Shown in pieces: positions 6,238 through 15,159 of a stretch of DNA of 64,000 nucleotides. The DNA is from an uncultured Lachnospiraceae bacterium. GTDB taxonomy: Bacteria; Bacillota; Clostridia; Lachnospirales; Lachnospiraceae. Position numbers and translations under genes: made by a program. Each line of letters opens with the position of its first letter. Within the stretch, counting starts at the first letter, position 1. Under the pieces are notes generated by a model, which worked only from the letters and a program-made list of their open reading frames with translations, did not search any database and had not been told where the DNA came from. The DNA lies in NCBI GenBank assembly GCA_900317755.1, contig ONHZ01000025.1, positions 1-64,000 on the forward strand. The letters are read 5' to 3'.

Positions 6238-9197
6238 TGTCAGACATTTTCGATAAGTATGTTCACCCGAAAACTGAATCAAAGCCGATTATTTATGCAT
6301 ATTCTGATACGAGATTTCCAGGGCTTCTAAAGGTCGGGTTTACAAAGAGGCCGATTGAAGAGAGAATGAAGGAGCATTATCCTACGAATACTCCTGGAAT
6401 TTCATATACTGTAGAATATGTGGAATCAGCGCTGAAGGCTGATGGAACCGCCTTTATGGATCACGATGTTCATCGTGCTTTAGAGAGCATGGGAATAAAG
6501 GCAGAAAAAACGAAAGACGGCTCAAAAAGCGAGTGGTTTCATTGTACTGTCGATGATGTAAAGGCAGCAATCCTTTCTGTAAAAACTGATAAAGTTAATT
6601 TCGAACACCGTACTGAAAATTTCCCTATGCGCCCTGAACAGGCCAGGGCAGTAAAACAGACTAAAGAATATTTTGAGAAGGAGCATGAGAAAAATCCTAC
6701 TCATTCTGCAAAATACCTTTGGAATGCAAAAATGCGTTTTGGTAAGACTTTTACCGCTTATGAACTGGCAAAAGCAATGGGAATGAAGCGTGTTCTCATT
6801 CTTACTTTTAAGCCTGCGGTAGAGGAGTCATGGGAATCCGATTTGATGTGTCATGTTGATTTCGATGGCTGGCAGTTTTACTCCAGGGAAGTAAGCGAGA
6901 ATACTGGCATGACACCTGAAAATCTTGATCAGGATAAGCCGATAGTATGCTTTGGCTCATTCCAGGATTTTCTTGGAAGAAATTCTGCAGGAGGAATAAA
7001 AGTAAAAAACGAGTGGGTACATGCTGCAAACTGGGATATGGTCATATTTGACGAATATCACTTTGGCGCATGGAGAGACAGTGCAAAGAAGCTTTTCGAG
7101 AACGAAGATGAGGACAGTTACGATGATTTAGACATCGAAAAATATAAGAGAACTGAAGCAGATAACGCTCTTGATGAAAGTTTTCTTCCTATTACTACGA
7201 AATATTATCTGTTTCTTTCAGGAACTCCGTTCAGGGCTCTTAATACTGGTGAATTTCTTGAGGACCAGATTTTTTCATGGACTTATTCTGATGAGCAGAA
7301 GGCAAAAGAAGAATGGGATGATCATGATGGAGAAAATCCTTATGCAATGATGCCTCAGATTGTTCTCATGACATACCAGCTCCCTGATTCGATAAAACGT
7401 ATTGCCTATAATGAAGACTTCAACGAATTTGACCTTAATGTATTTTTTGCAGCAAAGCCAAAGGAAGAAGGAGGTTCTGTCGAGACTTCGGAGTTTATCT
7501 ATAAAGACTATGTTCAGAAGTGGCTTGATTTGATTCGGGGCTCGTATCTTCCGGGAGCAGTTGATGATTTGAAGCTAGGGCAGAATGCAAAACCTGTTAT
7601 GCCATATTCTGATTCAAGAATGCTTTCTGTATTAAACCATACATTATGGTTTCTTCCAAATGTTGCTTCATGCTATGCCATGTACAATCTGCTTTCCGAG
7701 AGGCAGAATACATTTTATCATGATTATCACATCAATGTCTGTGCAGGTGCAAAGGCAGGAATTGGTCTTGCTGCGCTTACGCCCGTTAGAGAATCCATGA
7801 ATCCGCCTCTTGAGACGAAAACTATTACGTTGTCCTGTGGCAAACTTACAACAGGTGTTACAATTAAGCCATGGACAGGCATTTTTATGCTCAGAAATCT
7901 GTCAAGCCCGGAGACATATTTTCAGGCAGCTTTCCGCGTGCAGTCACCTTGGGTTCTGAAGAATGAAGATGGAACTGAAGAAATTCTAAAGGAAAATTGT
8001 TATATTTTTGATTTTGCGTTAGACAGGGCTCTCCGGCAGATTTCAGACTATAGCTGCAGGCTGAATATAAAGGAATCAAATCCTGAAAAGAAAGTTTCCG
8101 ATTTTATTCATTTTCTGCCAGTGCTTGCATTTGATGGCAGCACGATGACAGCGATTTCGGCGACTGATATTCTTGACATTACTATGTCTGGTACTTCAGC
8201 AACTCTTCTTGCAAGACGATGGGAATCAGCACTCCTTGTGAATGTGGATAATGTGACTCTTGACAGGCTTCTGCATTATGATGAAGCTATGGAAGCCATT
8301 ATGCATATTGAGGGCTTCAGGTCATTAAATAAAGACATAGAGACAATTATAAATAAATCTAATGCAGTGAAAAAAGCCCGTCAGGAAAAGGGTGACGACC
8401 TGACAGAGAAAGAAAAGAAAGAGCTTTCTGAAGAGGAGAAAGAATACAAAACCAAGCGCAAGGAAATTCAGGAAAAGCTTATTAAGTTTGCCACAAGAAT
8501 TCCGATTTTCATGTATTTGACGGATTATCGTGAGCATTCACTAAAAGATGTCATTACTCAGTTTGAACCTGGATTGTTTAAAAAAGTCACAGGACTTACA
8601 GTTCATGATTTTGAACTTCTTGTTTCTATTGGACTTTTTAATGATTCTCTTATGAATCAGGCCATTTATAATTTCAAGAGATATGAGGACGCTTCTCTTG
8701 AATACACTGGAATAAATAAGCATGCAGACGAAGAAAATATCGGCCTTTTCAGTACAGTCATTTCCAAAAAAGATTATGAGGATATGGCTACCGCACAGAC
8801 GGCCTCCATGATGGAAAATCCTTTTAAGACTATAGCTGTGACTGTCTCTGAGGGTGCTCTGGAAAAGAATCGTAAGGCGCCGTCAAAGAATAAGAAGATT
8901 TCTGACCAGACGATTCATTCTGGGAAAACCACTTACGATGCTGCGAATCAGATTGATATTTCTAATGATTCAGGTTCCAGAGATGCAAATTATTCTTCTT
9001 ATGATAAATTTGAAGCTCTTGACCTTTCAAAGCTTCGCATAGGAACAACAGTTGTAAGTAAAAAATATGGCGAAGGCAGAATTACTAAATTCAACCAGAA
9101 TGGAAAAATAATGGTCTCCTTCCCATCCGAGGCTCCGAAAACATTCCAAATCCCAGATGCTTTTGAAAAAGGATTTTTGAAGGTGAAGGAATTTTAA
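6237..9197 (+). CDS. restriction-type SF2 helicase with N-terminal GIY-YIG/T5orf172 nuclease domain
   Basis: A 986-residue protein likely to be the restriction subunit. Residues about 18-112 match the T5orf172 branch of GIY-YIG nucleases (IIYAYSD, LKVGFTKRPIEERMKEH, EWFHC). A superfamily 2 helicase follows: motif I MRFGKT (166-171), motif II DEYH (272-275), motif III SGTP (328-331), and a late TTGVTI ... QAAFRVQ block near 540-570 for motifs V-VI. A Lys/Glu-rich, probably coiled-coil stretch lies near 705-740. The last 60 residues (KLRIGTTVVSKKYGEG) resemble the small Tudor-like module at the end of UvrD/PcrA helicases. It starts on the A of the previous stop codon. Whether it cuts unmethylated DNA is inference from domain content and context. 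Confidence 0.83.
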   Translation: MSDIFDKYVHPKTESKPIIYAYSDTRFPGLLKVGFTKRPIEERMKEHYPTNTPGISYTVEYVESALKADGTAFMDHDVHRALESMGIKAEKTKDGSKSEWFHCTVDDVKAAILSVKTDKVNFEHRTENFPMRPEQARAVKQTKEYFEKEHEKNPTHSAKYLWNAKMRFGKTFTAYELAKAMGMKRVLILTFKPAVEESWESDLMCHVDFDGWQFYSREVSENTGMTPENLDQDKPIVCFGSFQDFLGRNSAGGIKVKNEWVHAANWDMVIFDEYHFGAWRDSAKKLFENEDEDSYDDLDIEKYKRTEADNALDESFLPITTKYYLFLSGTPFRALNTGEFLEDQIFSWTYSDEQKAKEEWDDHDGENPYAMMPQIVLMTYQLPDSIKRIAYNEDFNEFDLNVFFAAKPKEEGGSVETSEFIYKDYVQKWLDLIRGSYLPGAVDDLKLGQNAKPVMPYSDSRMLSVLNHTLWFLPNVASCYAMYNLLSERQNTFYHDYHINVCAGAKAGIGLAALTPVRESMNPPLETKTITLSCGKLTTGVTIKPWTGIFMLRNLSSPETYFQAAFRVQSPWVLKNEDGTEEILKENCYIFDFALDRALRQISDYSCRLNIKESNPEKKVSDFIHFLPVLAFDGSTMTAISATDILDITMSGTSATLLARRWESALLVNVDNVTLDRLLHYDEAMEAIMHIEGFRSLNKDIETIINKSNAVKKARQEKGDDLTEKEKKELSEEEKEYKTKRKEIQEKLIKFATRIPIFMYLTDYREHSLKDVITQFEPGLFKKVTGLTVHDFELLVSIGLFNDSLMNQAIYNFKRYEDASLEYTGINKHADEENIGLFSTVISKKDYEDMATAQTASMMENPFKTIAVTVSEGALEKNRKAPSKNKKISDQTIHSGKTTYDAANQIDISNDSGSRDANYSSYDKFEALDLSKLRIGTTVVSKKYGEGRITKFNQNGKIMVSFPSEAPKTFQIPDAFEKGFLKVKEF

Positions 9198-9261
9198 GGA
9201 TTGTATTATTATAATAATCATTACCGAATAGAATTTCGATAAATATTGTTGATTAGATTGC

Positions 9262-9293
9262 AAGGAATCAGAGATGACTGATTCCTTTTTTTT
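9262..9293 (+). terminator. rho-independent terminator after the restriction-modification operon
   Basis: A perfect 10-bp stem (9262-9271 with 9278-9287), six-base loop, then six T. In the 311-base gap 9198-9508 I see only this terminator and the promoter at 9394-9422. Confidence 0.92.
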
Positions 9294-9393
9294 GCTTTAA
9301 TACAGCTGAAAATTATGCTGTTGTGGAAACATTATGATTATTACCTTTTATCTCTGTTCATAGAAATTTCACAATATGTTCGAATGTATATTC

Positions 9394-9422
9394 TTGACCT
9401 TTATTTCTAAATATATTATTAT
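9394..9422 (+). promoter_or_regulatory. promoter before the Rpn-type nuclease gene
   Basis: TTGACC, 17 bases, TATTAT. The start codon at 9509 is about 85 bases downstream. Nothing else is recognised between them. Confidence 0.65.
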
Positions 9423-9508
9423 GTTTGTATGAATATACGAATATATTTTCTAAATTGATAGCGATTGAAAGAACCATACATGCGTGATATTATTTGAAGG
9501 AGGAGCTT

Positions 9509-10492
9509 ATGAAAAATGAAGGGTATGTCGAGAAAACAGAAGTAGCAAAGACTGTTGAAGAAGGAGGCGACAGGCTTTCTTATGACGAGAATGTAAAGCA
9601 GCTTCTTTCTTACAAGCCGATTCTTGCTTGGATTTTGAAATGTTGTGCTGAAGAATTTGCAGGACTAGAGATTAGTGAGATTGAGGGTTGCATAGAGGGC
9701 GAACCTGAGGTCGGCAAAGCTGCTGTTCATTCTGGAGAGCAGAAGATAGTTGACAGGTCTGATCAGAAAAGGATTATCGGGATAAATACAGAGGACTTAA
9801 GCGCTTCGGATGGCCTTGTGCGGTACGATATCAGGTTTAATGCGAGAATTGACGGACAGGATGCGAATATTACATTGTTCATAAATGTCGAGGCACAGAG
9901 GCTGGATACTACTAAAGATTATCCCATTGAGAAGAGAACTGTATATTATCTTTCGAGGATGATCTCATCACAGTATGGAACAGTATTTACGAAGAGCGAA
10001 TACGGCAAACTGTGCAAGGTTTACAGCATATGGATTGTGTCAGAACCTGTTGAGTACAATCGGAATACCATTGCAAGTTTCAGGCTGGTGCAGCAGAATA
10101 TTTTCGGTGAGCCGTATTATGATGAGAAGAATTACGACCTGATGTCAGGTGTGCTTGTTAACCTGAATTCTGGAGACGGAACAGTAAAGAATAAGTTATT
10201 AAAGCTTATGAACAAACTCCTAGACAGCAAGACTACTGTTGAAGAGAAAGAAAATCTGCTGGAAAAAGAGTATAATATCCCTATGACTGTGAAAGTTAAA
10301 AAGGAGGTAGCTGATATGTGTAATTTGAGTGATGGAATCTATGAAGATGGACAAAAAAATATGTTAAATCAGATGATTGACAATATGCTAAAAGATAATT
10401 TGAGCAATGAGGCTATAAGTAAATATTCTGGAAAATCTGTTGATTATATCGAATCCCGCCGCAAGGCATTGAAGAGCGTCGCAACAGTCTGA
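9509..10492 (+). CDS. Rpn/PD-(D/E)XK nuclease family transposase-like protein
   Basis: A 327-residue member of the Rpn / PD-(D/E)XK nuclease family that is abundant in gut Clostridia and often annotated as a transposase. Known relatives (E. coli RpnA) cut DNA and promote RecA-independent recombination. The nuclease core is visible as RYDIRF (the Asp strand) followed about 20 residues later by FINVEAQR, the E-x-Q element. The C-terminal third is helical and ends with LSNEAISKYSGKSVDYIESRR, which looks like a small helix-turn-helix. I start at ATG 9509, with AAGGAGG ending five bases upstream, rather than the in-frame TTG at 9494. No inverted repeats or target duplications flank it, so it is not a visible insertion sequence. 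Confidence 0.82.
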   Translation: MKNEGYVEKTEVAKTVEEGGDRLSYDENVKQLLSYKPILAWILKCCAEEFAGLEISEIEGCIEGEPEVGKAAVHSGEQKIVDRSDQKRIIGINTEDLSASDGLVRYDIRFNARIDGQDANITLFINVEAQRLDTTKDYPIEKRTVYYLSRMISSQYGTVFTKSEYGKLCKVYSIWIVSEPVEYNRNTIASFRLVQQNIFGEPYYDEKNYDLMSGVLVNLNSGDGTVKNKLLKLMNKLLDSKTTVEEKENLLEKEYNIPMTVKVKKEVADMCNLSDGIYEDGQKNMLNQMIDNMLKDNLSNEAISKYSGKSVDYIESRRKALKSVATV

Positions 10493-10500
10493 ATTAGGTT

Positions 10501-11079
10501 ATGTGTGGAAGATACTCTTATGGAAAAAAATGGGGCACTGCCGCAACGAAGGATTTAGGGATTGAAATATCTGAATATTCTGTCGGAGATGTCACACCGG
10601 GGATGTCGCCTATCGTCATCAGTGCTGACGAAGCTGGCATCAAGGCACAGAATATGCACTGGGGCATGGATAGTGAGAAATATGGTCTCATCATTAATGC
10701 AAAGGCAGAAAGTCTTTTCGAGAAGCCGATGTTTTCTAAAAGCATCGAGTTGAGGCGTCTCATTATCCCCTGCGAGAAATTCTATGAGTGGGACAGGGCA
10801 GAGAGGCGTATTACCTTCAGCATTGATTCAGAAGATGTGATGTACTTGGCAGGGCTCTATGACATCGCAAAAAATGAGATTTCATTTGCAATCATTACTA
10901 CCTCGGCCAATGAATCGATGGCTCCATTTCACGACAGGATGCCGCTCATTATAAAGAAGGATGAAGTGAAGGAATGGCTCCGTGATTCTTCCAGCACAAA
11001 GGATTTTCTTGCGCAGCCGATGCCAAAGCTTACGGCAGTGAAAGAGAACCAGCAGATCAGTCTGTTTGATAATATTTGA
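10501..11079 (+). CDS. SRAP domain protein (HMCES/YedK-like abasic-site crosslinker)
   Basis: A 192-residue SOS-response-associated peptidase family protein. The family binds abasic sites in single-stranded DNA through a covalent thiazolidine link from Cys2 and so shields them. All key residues are visible: Cys2 (MCGRY, exposed after Met removal), Asn66 in INAKAES, Glu96 in PCEKFYEW and His144 in PFHDRMP. It begins eight bases after the Rpn-like gene and has only a weak ribosome site (TTAGG), so it is probably co-translated with it. Pairing a DNA-cutting protein with a DNA-lesion shield is suggestive, but the pairing could be chance. Confidence 0.92.
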   Translation: MCGRYSYGKKWGTAATKDLGIEISEYSVGDVTPGMSPIVISADEAGIKAQNMHWGMDSEKYGLIINAKAESLFEKPMFSKSIELRRLIIPCEKFYEWDRAERRITFSIDSEDVMYLAGLYDIAKNEISFAIITTSANESMAPFHDRMPLIIKKDEVKEWLRDSSSTKDFLAQPMPKLTAVKENQQISLFDNI

Positions 11080-11154
11080 ATATTGTTAGTTTCTAAAGAT
11101 AAATAGCTATTATTTCTACATAACAAATACTGAAATTCCTAAAATAAAAAGTCC

Positions 11155-11183
11155 TTGCCAATCCACTACATATTGTTTATAAT
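11155..11183 (+). promoter_or_regulatory. promoter of scpA
   Basis: TTGCCA, 17 bases, TATAAT. It gives a leader of about 100 bases before scpA, which contains the short reading frame at 11212. Confidence 0.75.
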
Positions 11184-11211
11184 ACCTTTCGGCAATCAAG
11201 ATGATGGGGGT

Positions 11212-11313
11212 ATGAGTCATTTGCTTATATTTTCGTCGACAGTCTATGATTTTGAGAATGCAGCAGCATTTGTTCTGGAAGGAAAGCAATGGAAAATTCC
11301 TTTGAAAAACTGA
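11212..11313 (+). other. possible 33-codon upstream reading frame overlapping scpA
   Basis: ATG 11212 is preceded by a G-rich run (GATGGGGG) and opens 33 codons that end 25 bases inside scpA in another frame. It lies wholly downstream of the scpA promoter. It could couple or attenuate scpA translation, or be chance. No similarity recognised. Confidence 0.25.
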
Positions 11314-12056
11314 ATTTTAAGCTTGAGGTATTTGAGGGACCGCTTGACCTTCTTCTTCATCTTATTGAGAAGAACAAGGTCAATATTTATGACATCCCTA
11401 TTGCCGAGATTACGGACCAGTATATGGCATATCTTGATGAGATGAAGAGGCGCGACCTTGACATCATGAGCGAATTTCTCGTGATGGCTTCGACACTTCT
11501 TTCGATAAAGGCAAAGATGCTCCTTCCGAAGCCTGAGATTACAGACGAGGATGAGTCAGAAGATCCTAGACAGGAGCTTGTTGACAAGCTCATCGAATAC
11601 AAGATGGTCAAGGAAGTTTCAAAGGAACTACGTGAAATGGAGACAGATGCTGACCAGATTTTCTATAAGGCACCTACGATTCCTGATGAAGTAAAGCAGT
11701 ATGAAGAGCCTGTTGATGTAGACGAGCTTTTAAACGGTCTTACCTTAAAGAAACTGAATGAAATCTTCCAGCAGGTTCTGCAGCGACAGAAGAACCGTGT
11801 TGATCCGATTCGAAGCGGCTTCAGGGAGATTCGGAAGGAAGAGGTCACAGTAGAAGAGAAGCAGGCCTATATCTCGTCCTATCTTCTCAGCCACCATACA
11901 TTTTCGTTCAGAAATCTTCTCACAAAGCAGTCATCAAAGACCGAGGTCATCGTCACATTTCTCGCAGTGCTTGAGATGATGAAGGCTGGAGAGATCTACA
12001 CGACGCAGGACGGCACGTTTGCCGACATCATTATCGAGTCGAGACTCGCAGCGTAA
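11289..12056 (+). CDS. scpA: segregation and condensation protein A
   Basis: Kleisin subunit of the SMC-ScpAB condensin that compacts and segregates the chromosome. The 255-residue length is usual. The N-terminal SMC-neck-binding segment is clear (FEGPLDLLLHLIEKNKVNIYD split over residues 15-35, then IAEITDQYM), followed by SEFLVMASTLLSIKAKMLLP near 61-80, an acidic middle linker, and a C-terminal winged helix with FLAVLEMMKAGE near 222-233. The ATG at 11289 follows a GGAAGGA ribosome site. scpB follows after 133 bases in the same direction. Confidence 0.96.
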   Translation: MENSFEKLNFKLEVFEGPLDLLLHLIEKNKVNIYDIPIAEITDQYMAYLDEMKRRDLDIMSEFLVMASTLLSIKAKMLLPKPEITDEDESEDPRQELVDKLIEYKMVKEVSKELREMETDADQIFYKAPTIPDEVKQYEEPVDVDELLNGLTLKKLNEIFQQVLQRQKNRVDPIRSGFREIRKEEVTVEEKQAYISSYLLSHHTFSFRNLLTKQSSKTEVIVTFLAVLEMMKAGEIYTTQDGTFADIIIESRLAA

Positions 12057-12189
12057 ATACTATAGATTTATTTTTATGCTCGTTTTTTAGCGTTTTCTCG
12101 ATTTGAATAATATTGCAACAGAATAAATAATTATCAATATTGCTTGGTCAAAAATCACTTGAGAAAAACAAGAAAGTAAAAATAAAAAA

Positions 12190-12870
12190 ATGGAAGACAA
12201 CATTCAGGAACCATCGAATTCATCAGAACCCCGCACAAATTCAAACATTCTATCCGCCATAGAAGGCATTCTATTCGTAATGGGGGATTCCGTAAAGATT
12301 GATTCTCTTGCAAATGCGCTAGGCATTGGCTACGATGAATGCATATTCTATCTTGAGCAGCTCCGCCATGAGTACGAGCAGGAAAACCGCGGCATCAGGC
12401 TCATTCCACTTGAAGATTCTTATCAGATGTGTTCAGCAGCTGAAATTTACAAATATCTTATAAAAATTGCAAAGCAGCCGAAGAAGTACCAGCTTACAGA
12501 CACGCTGCTTGAGACGCTTTCGATTATCGCCTATAAGCAGCCTGTTACGAAGGCTGAAATTGAAAAAATCCGCGGCGTTTCATCAGACCATGCCGTGAGC
12601 AAGCTCGTCGAGTACAATCTTGTCGAGGAAGTTGGCCGTCTCGATGCGCCAGGCCGCCCAATGCTTTTCGGCACGACAGAACAGTTCCTCCGTTCCTTCG
12701 GCGTGAAGTCGCTTGATGATCTCCCGCAGATAGATCCGGAGAGCGCTGAGAAATACAAAGCCGAAGCCGAAGAGGAAGCACTGAAGATTATGCCGGCGAA
12801 TCCTGGCAAGGGTGGCGATGAGGGTGAGCCGGTGCCAAACAATATTATTCCATTCAAGAAGAATGGCTAA
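12190..12870 (+). CDS. scpB: segregation and condensation protein B
   Basis: Winged-helix partner of ScpA in the SMC complex. The 226-residue protein shows the family hallmarks: AIEGILFVMGDSV near residues 24-36, LLETLSIIAYKQPVTKAEIEKIRG split across 107-131 and GRPMLFGTTEQFLRSFG near 155-171, with a charged, probably disordered C-terminal tail of about 45 residues. There is no good Shine-Dalgarno site before ATG 12190; the upstream 20 bases are nearly all A. It may depend on read-through from scpA, although a weak separate promoter in the 133-base gap cannot be excluded. Confidence 0.95.
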   Translation: MEDNIQEPSNSSEPRTNSNILSAIEGILFVMGDSVKIDSLANALGIGYDECIFYLEQLRHEYEQENRGIRLIPLEDSYQMCSAAEIYKYLIKIAKQPKKYQLTDTLLETLSIIAYKQPVTKAEIEKIRGVSSDHAVSKLVEYNLVEEVGRLDAPGRPMLFGTTEQFLRSFGVKSLDDLPQIDPESAEKYKAEAEEEALKIMPANPGKGGDEGEPVPNNIIPFKKNG

Positions 12871-12944
12871 CAAAGAAATGGCACTTGCGCAATTTCTGTA
12901 ATAAAAATTATTATGAAAAATTTACATTTTTTCTAATATAACTC

Positions 12945-12973
12945 TTGATTTGTTAAAAATTTATCAGTATATT
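12945..12973 (+). promoter_or_regulatory. promoter of the carboxyltransferase/Na+-pump cluster
   Basis: TTGATT, 17 bases, TATATT, about 30 bases before the first gene of the cluster. Confidence 0.65.
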
Positions 12974-13002
12974 ATAAAAAGTTTGTTTTATGGAGGATAA
13001 TT

Positions 13003-14373
13003 ATGAGTGACGTAAAAAGCATCGCTTTATCAAGAATTGAATCTATTCTTGACGAAAACAGCTTTGTTGAGACACTTTCTCTTGCAAAGCAGAGATCCAC
13101 AGATTTTACTGATGGAAAAGCACAAGCTCCTTCAGACGGCGTGATTACAGGACATGGTATTATTGATGGTGACCCTGTATTTATTTTTGCCGAGGATCCT
13201 GAAGTACTTGGTGGAACTGTCGGCGAGATACATGCAAAGAAGATTATTGCATTATATGACCTTGCCATGAAGACAGGCTCACCTGTTATAGGGCTTTTAG
13301 ATTCAAAGGGCATCAGACTTTCAGAGTCAGTTGACGCGCTTGAGGCAGTCGGCTCTATTCTTAAAAAGGCATCTGATGCAAAGGGCATCGTTCCCGAGGT
13401 TATGGCAGTTTATGGCGAGTGCGGCGGCGGACTTTCAGTCCTTACAGCTATGAGCGATTTCTGCTTCATGACAAAGGATTCCAAATTATTCTTAAATTCC
13501 CCTGATGCCATTCCAGGAAATAATAAAGAGAAGCTTGATACTTCGTCAAGCGATTTCCAGTTTGAAAATTCAGGCAAGATTGATTTCACAGGTTCTGAGG
13601 CTGAGGTAGCTTCAAAAATCCGTGAGCTTATCGCTACGATTCCTCTTTCAGACAGGGACGGCGGACGTTTCGAAGAGTGCACAGATGACCTGAACCGTGC
13701 ATCCGTCGGCATCGCTGAAAAGCGTTCTGACATCAAGGCTTATGTTTCTGAAATCTCAGATGACAATTTCTTCTTTGAGACAAAGCCAGGCTTTGCAAAA
13801 GAAATGGTTACTGGTTTTATCAAGCTTGACGGTGAGACAATCGGTGTGATCGGAAACCAGGCAAAGGATGGAAAGTTCGTTCTTACAAGAGACGGTTCAG
13901 AAAAGGCTTCTGACTTCTTAGGCTTCTGTGATGATTTCTCAATCCCTGTTCTTTCACTTGTCAATGCTGAAGGCTATGAAATTTCTGAAGCTTCAGAGAG
14001 AAGACTTCCGGATGCACTTGCAGGCCTTGTTTATTCATTTGCAGAGGCTTCCGTTCCTATGGTTACGGTATATCTGAACAAGGCATACGGCACAAGCTAT
14101 CTTCTTATGAATGCAAAGTCAGTAGGCGCTGACATGGTTTACGCATACGAAGATACAGAAATGGGTTCAATGGATGCCCACAATGCAGCAGCTATCATCA
14201 AGGGAGATTCAGACAAGGATCTTTCTGAGATAGAGAAGGAGTTTGCTGAGAAGGCACTTGGTGCTGAGAACGCAGCAGCCCATGGCTACATCGACAGAAT
14301 CCTTACATTTGCTGATACAAGAAAATACCTTATCGATGCTTTTGAAATCCTTGCTACCAAGGAAGTATATTAA
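13003..14373 (+). CDS. divergent carboxyltransferase (MmdA/12S-like) subunit
   Basis: A 456-residue protein with the two crotonase-like halves of biotin-dependent carboxyltransferases: N-half with VGEIHAKKI and SPVIGLLDSKGIRLSE, C-half with GFIKLDGETIGVIGNQ, EASVPMVTVYLNKAYGTSYL and GSMDAHNAAAII. It is shorter than usual 12S/MmdA proteins (about 510 residues) and motifs are altered: the usual DSGGARIQEG reads DSKGIRLSES, and the usual PGF turn in the second half reads AEGYEIS. A family role, moving CO2 between carboxybiotin and an acyl-CoA, is likely, but the substrate is uncertain. It opens a cluster with an OadG-like subunit, biotin carrier, Na+ pump and a second carboxyltransferase. GGAGG precedes the ATG. 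Confidence 0.85.
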   Translation: MSDVKSIALSRIESILDENSFVETLSLAKQRSTDFTDGKAQAPSDGVITGHGIIDGDPVFIFAEDPEVLGGTVGEIHAKKIIALYDLAMKTGSPVIGLLDSKGIRLSESVDALEAVGSILKKASDAKGIVPEVMAVYGECGGGLSVLTAMSDFCFMTKDSKLFLNSPDAIPGNNKEKLDTSSSDFQFENSGKIDFTGSEAEVASKIRELIATIPLSDRDGGRFEECTDDLNRASVGIAEKRSDIKAYVSEISDDNFFFETKPGFAKEMVTGFIKLDGETIGVIGNQAKDGKFVLTRDGSEKASDFLGFCDDFSIPVLSLVNAEGYEISEASERRLPDALAGLVYSFAEASVPMVTVYLNKAYGTSYLLMNAKSVGADMVYAYEDTEMGSMDAHNAAAIIKGDSDKDLSEIEKEFAEKALGAENAAAHGYIDRILTFADTRKYLIDAFEILATKEVY

Positions 14374-14386
14374 GATGGAGGAGCTT

Positions 14387-15145
14387 ATGAAAAAAAGAAA
14401 ATTTATTCTGGCTCCTGTCCTTCTCGCTTTGTCACTCGTTTTCACAGGCTGTGGCGAAAAGCCTGATACGACTTATAATGGCGTCACAAGAGATCAGCTG
14501 GAGCAGTCTTCTGAGTCGATTGCAAAGGTTTTGATTCAGCTCACACCTGATCAGGCTGATCAATATGTCTCTCAGTATGAGTCCAAAATGAAAGCCACAA
14601 CTGATACTACTGAAAAGGAACAGTACAAGATGTATTATGACATGCTCAGCGGCTGGTCAGAGACATCAAAGCTTGTTGGTGATTTCAAGGGCTTTACAGA
14701 TTTTAAGGTTGAGAACGCAGGAAAGACAATAGTCACAACTCTTACGATGCACTGCACAAAGAGAGATGCGACACTTGTCACAACCTATACGAAATACAAT
14801 ATGCAGCCTACAGCCATCAATGTAAACGCAGTTTACAGTCTTGGCGAGAAGATGGGTAAGGCCGGACTGAATACAGTCATGGGCATTTGCATTGTATTTA
14901 TTATGTTCATCATTCTTTCACTTCTCATCTATGCTTTCAGGATTATTCCTTATTTACAGAAGAAGTATGATGAAAAGCACAAGACTGCTGAAGCTGAGGG
15001 TGAAAAGGCTGAAAGCGCTGCACCTGCAGCTGGAAATGATGCAGAGATTGCCGCAGCTATCGCCGCAGCCCTTGCATACGAGAATGACATGTCAATCGAA
15101 GAATTTACTGACTCCTTTGTAGTCAGATCCATTAGAAGAATTTAA
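14387..15145 (+). CDS. OadG-like lipoprotein/membrane subunit of Na+-pump decarboxylase
   Basis: A 252-residue protein with an N-terminal lipoprotein signal (KRKFILAPVLLALSLVF, then FTGC with Cys22), an outside domain of about 140 residues, one membrane span at about 164-187, and a cytoplasmic Ala/Glu-rich tail with AAAIAAALAYE. OadG/MmdD-type gamma or delta subunits have the span and such a tail and hold the decarboxylase to the membrane pump. The outside domain with a lipid anchor is an extra compared with short OadG proteins. I start at ATG 14387, since GGAGG lies five bases upstream; longer starts overlap the preceding gene in another frame. Confidence 0.8.
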   Translation: MKKRKFILAPVLLALSLVFTGCGEKPDTTYNGVTRDQLEQSSESIAKVLIQLTPDQADQYVSQYESKMKATTDTTEKEQYKMYYDMLSGWSETSKLVGDFKGFTDFKVENAGKTIVTTLTMHCTKRDATLVTTYTKYNMQPTAINVNAVYSLGEKMGKAGLNTVMGICIVFIMFIILSLLIYAFRIIPYLQKKYDEKHKTAEAEGEKAESAAPAAGNDAEIAAAIAAALAYENDMSIEEFTDSFVVRSIRRI

Positions 15146-15159
15146 GGAGGATACTCACG

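Noticed and set aside
9509..10492. Insertion sequence ends around the transposase-like Rpn gene
   Set aside because: No terminal inverted repeats or direct repeats flank the gene; Rpn proteins are nucleases not tied to classical insertion sequences.
12531..12873. Long minus-strand frames opposite scpB
   Set aside because: They are antisense shadows with Ser/Arg/Leu-rich sequence and no ribosome sites; scpB is clearly the real gene.
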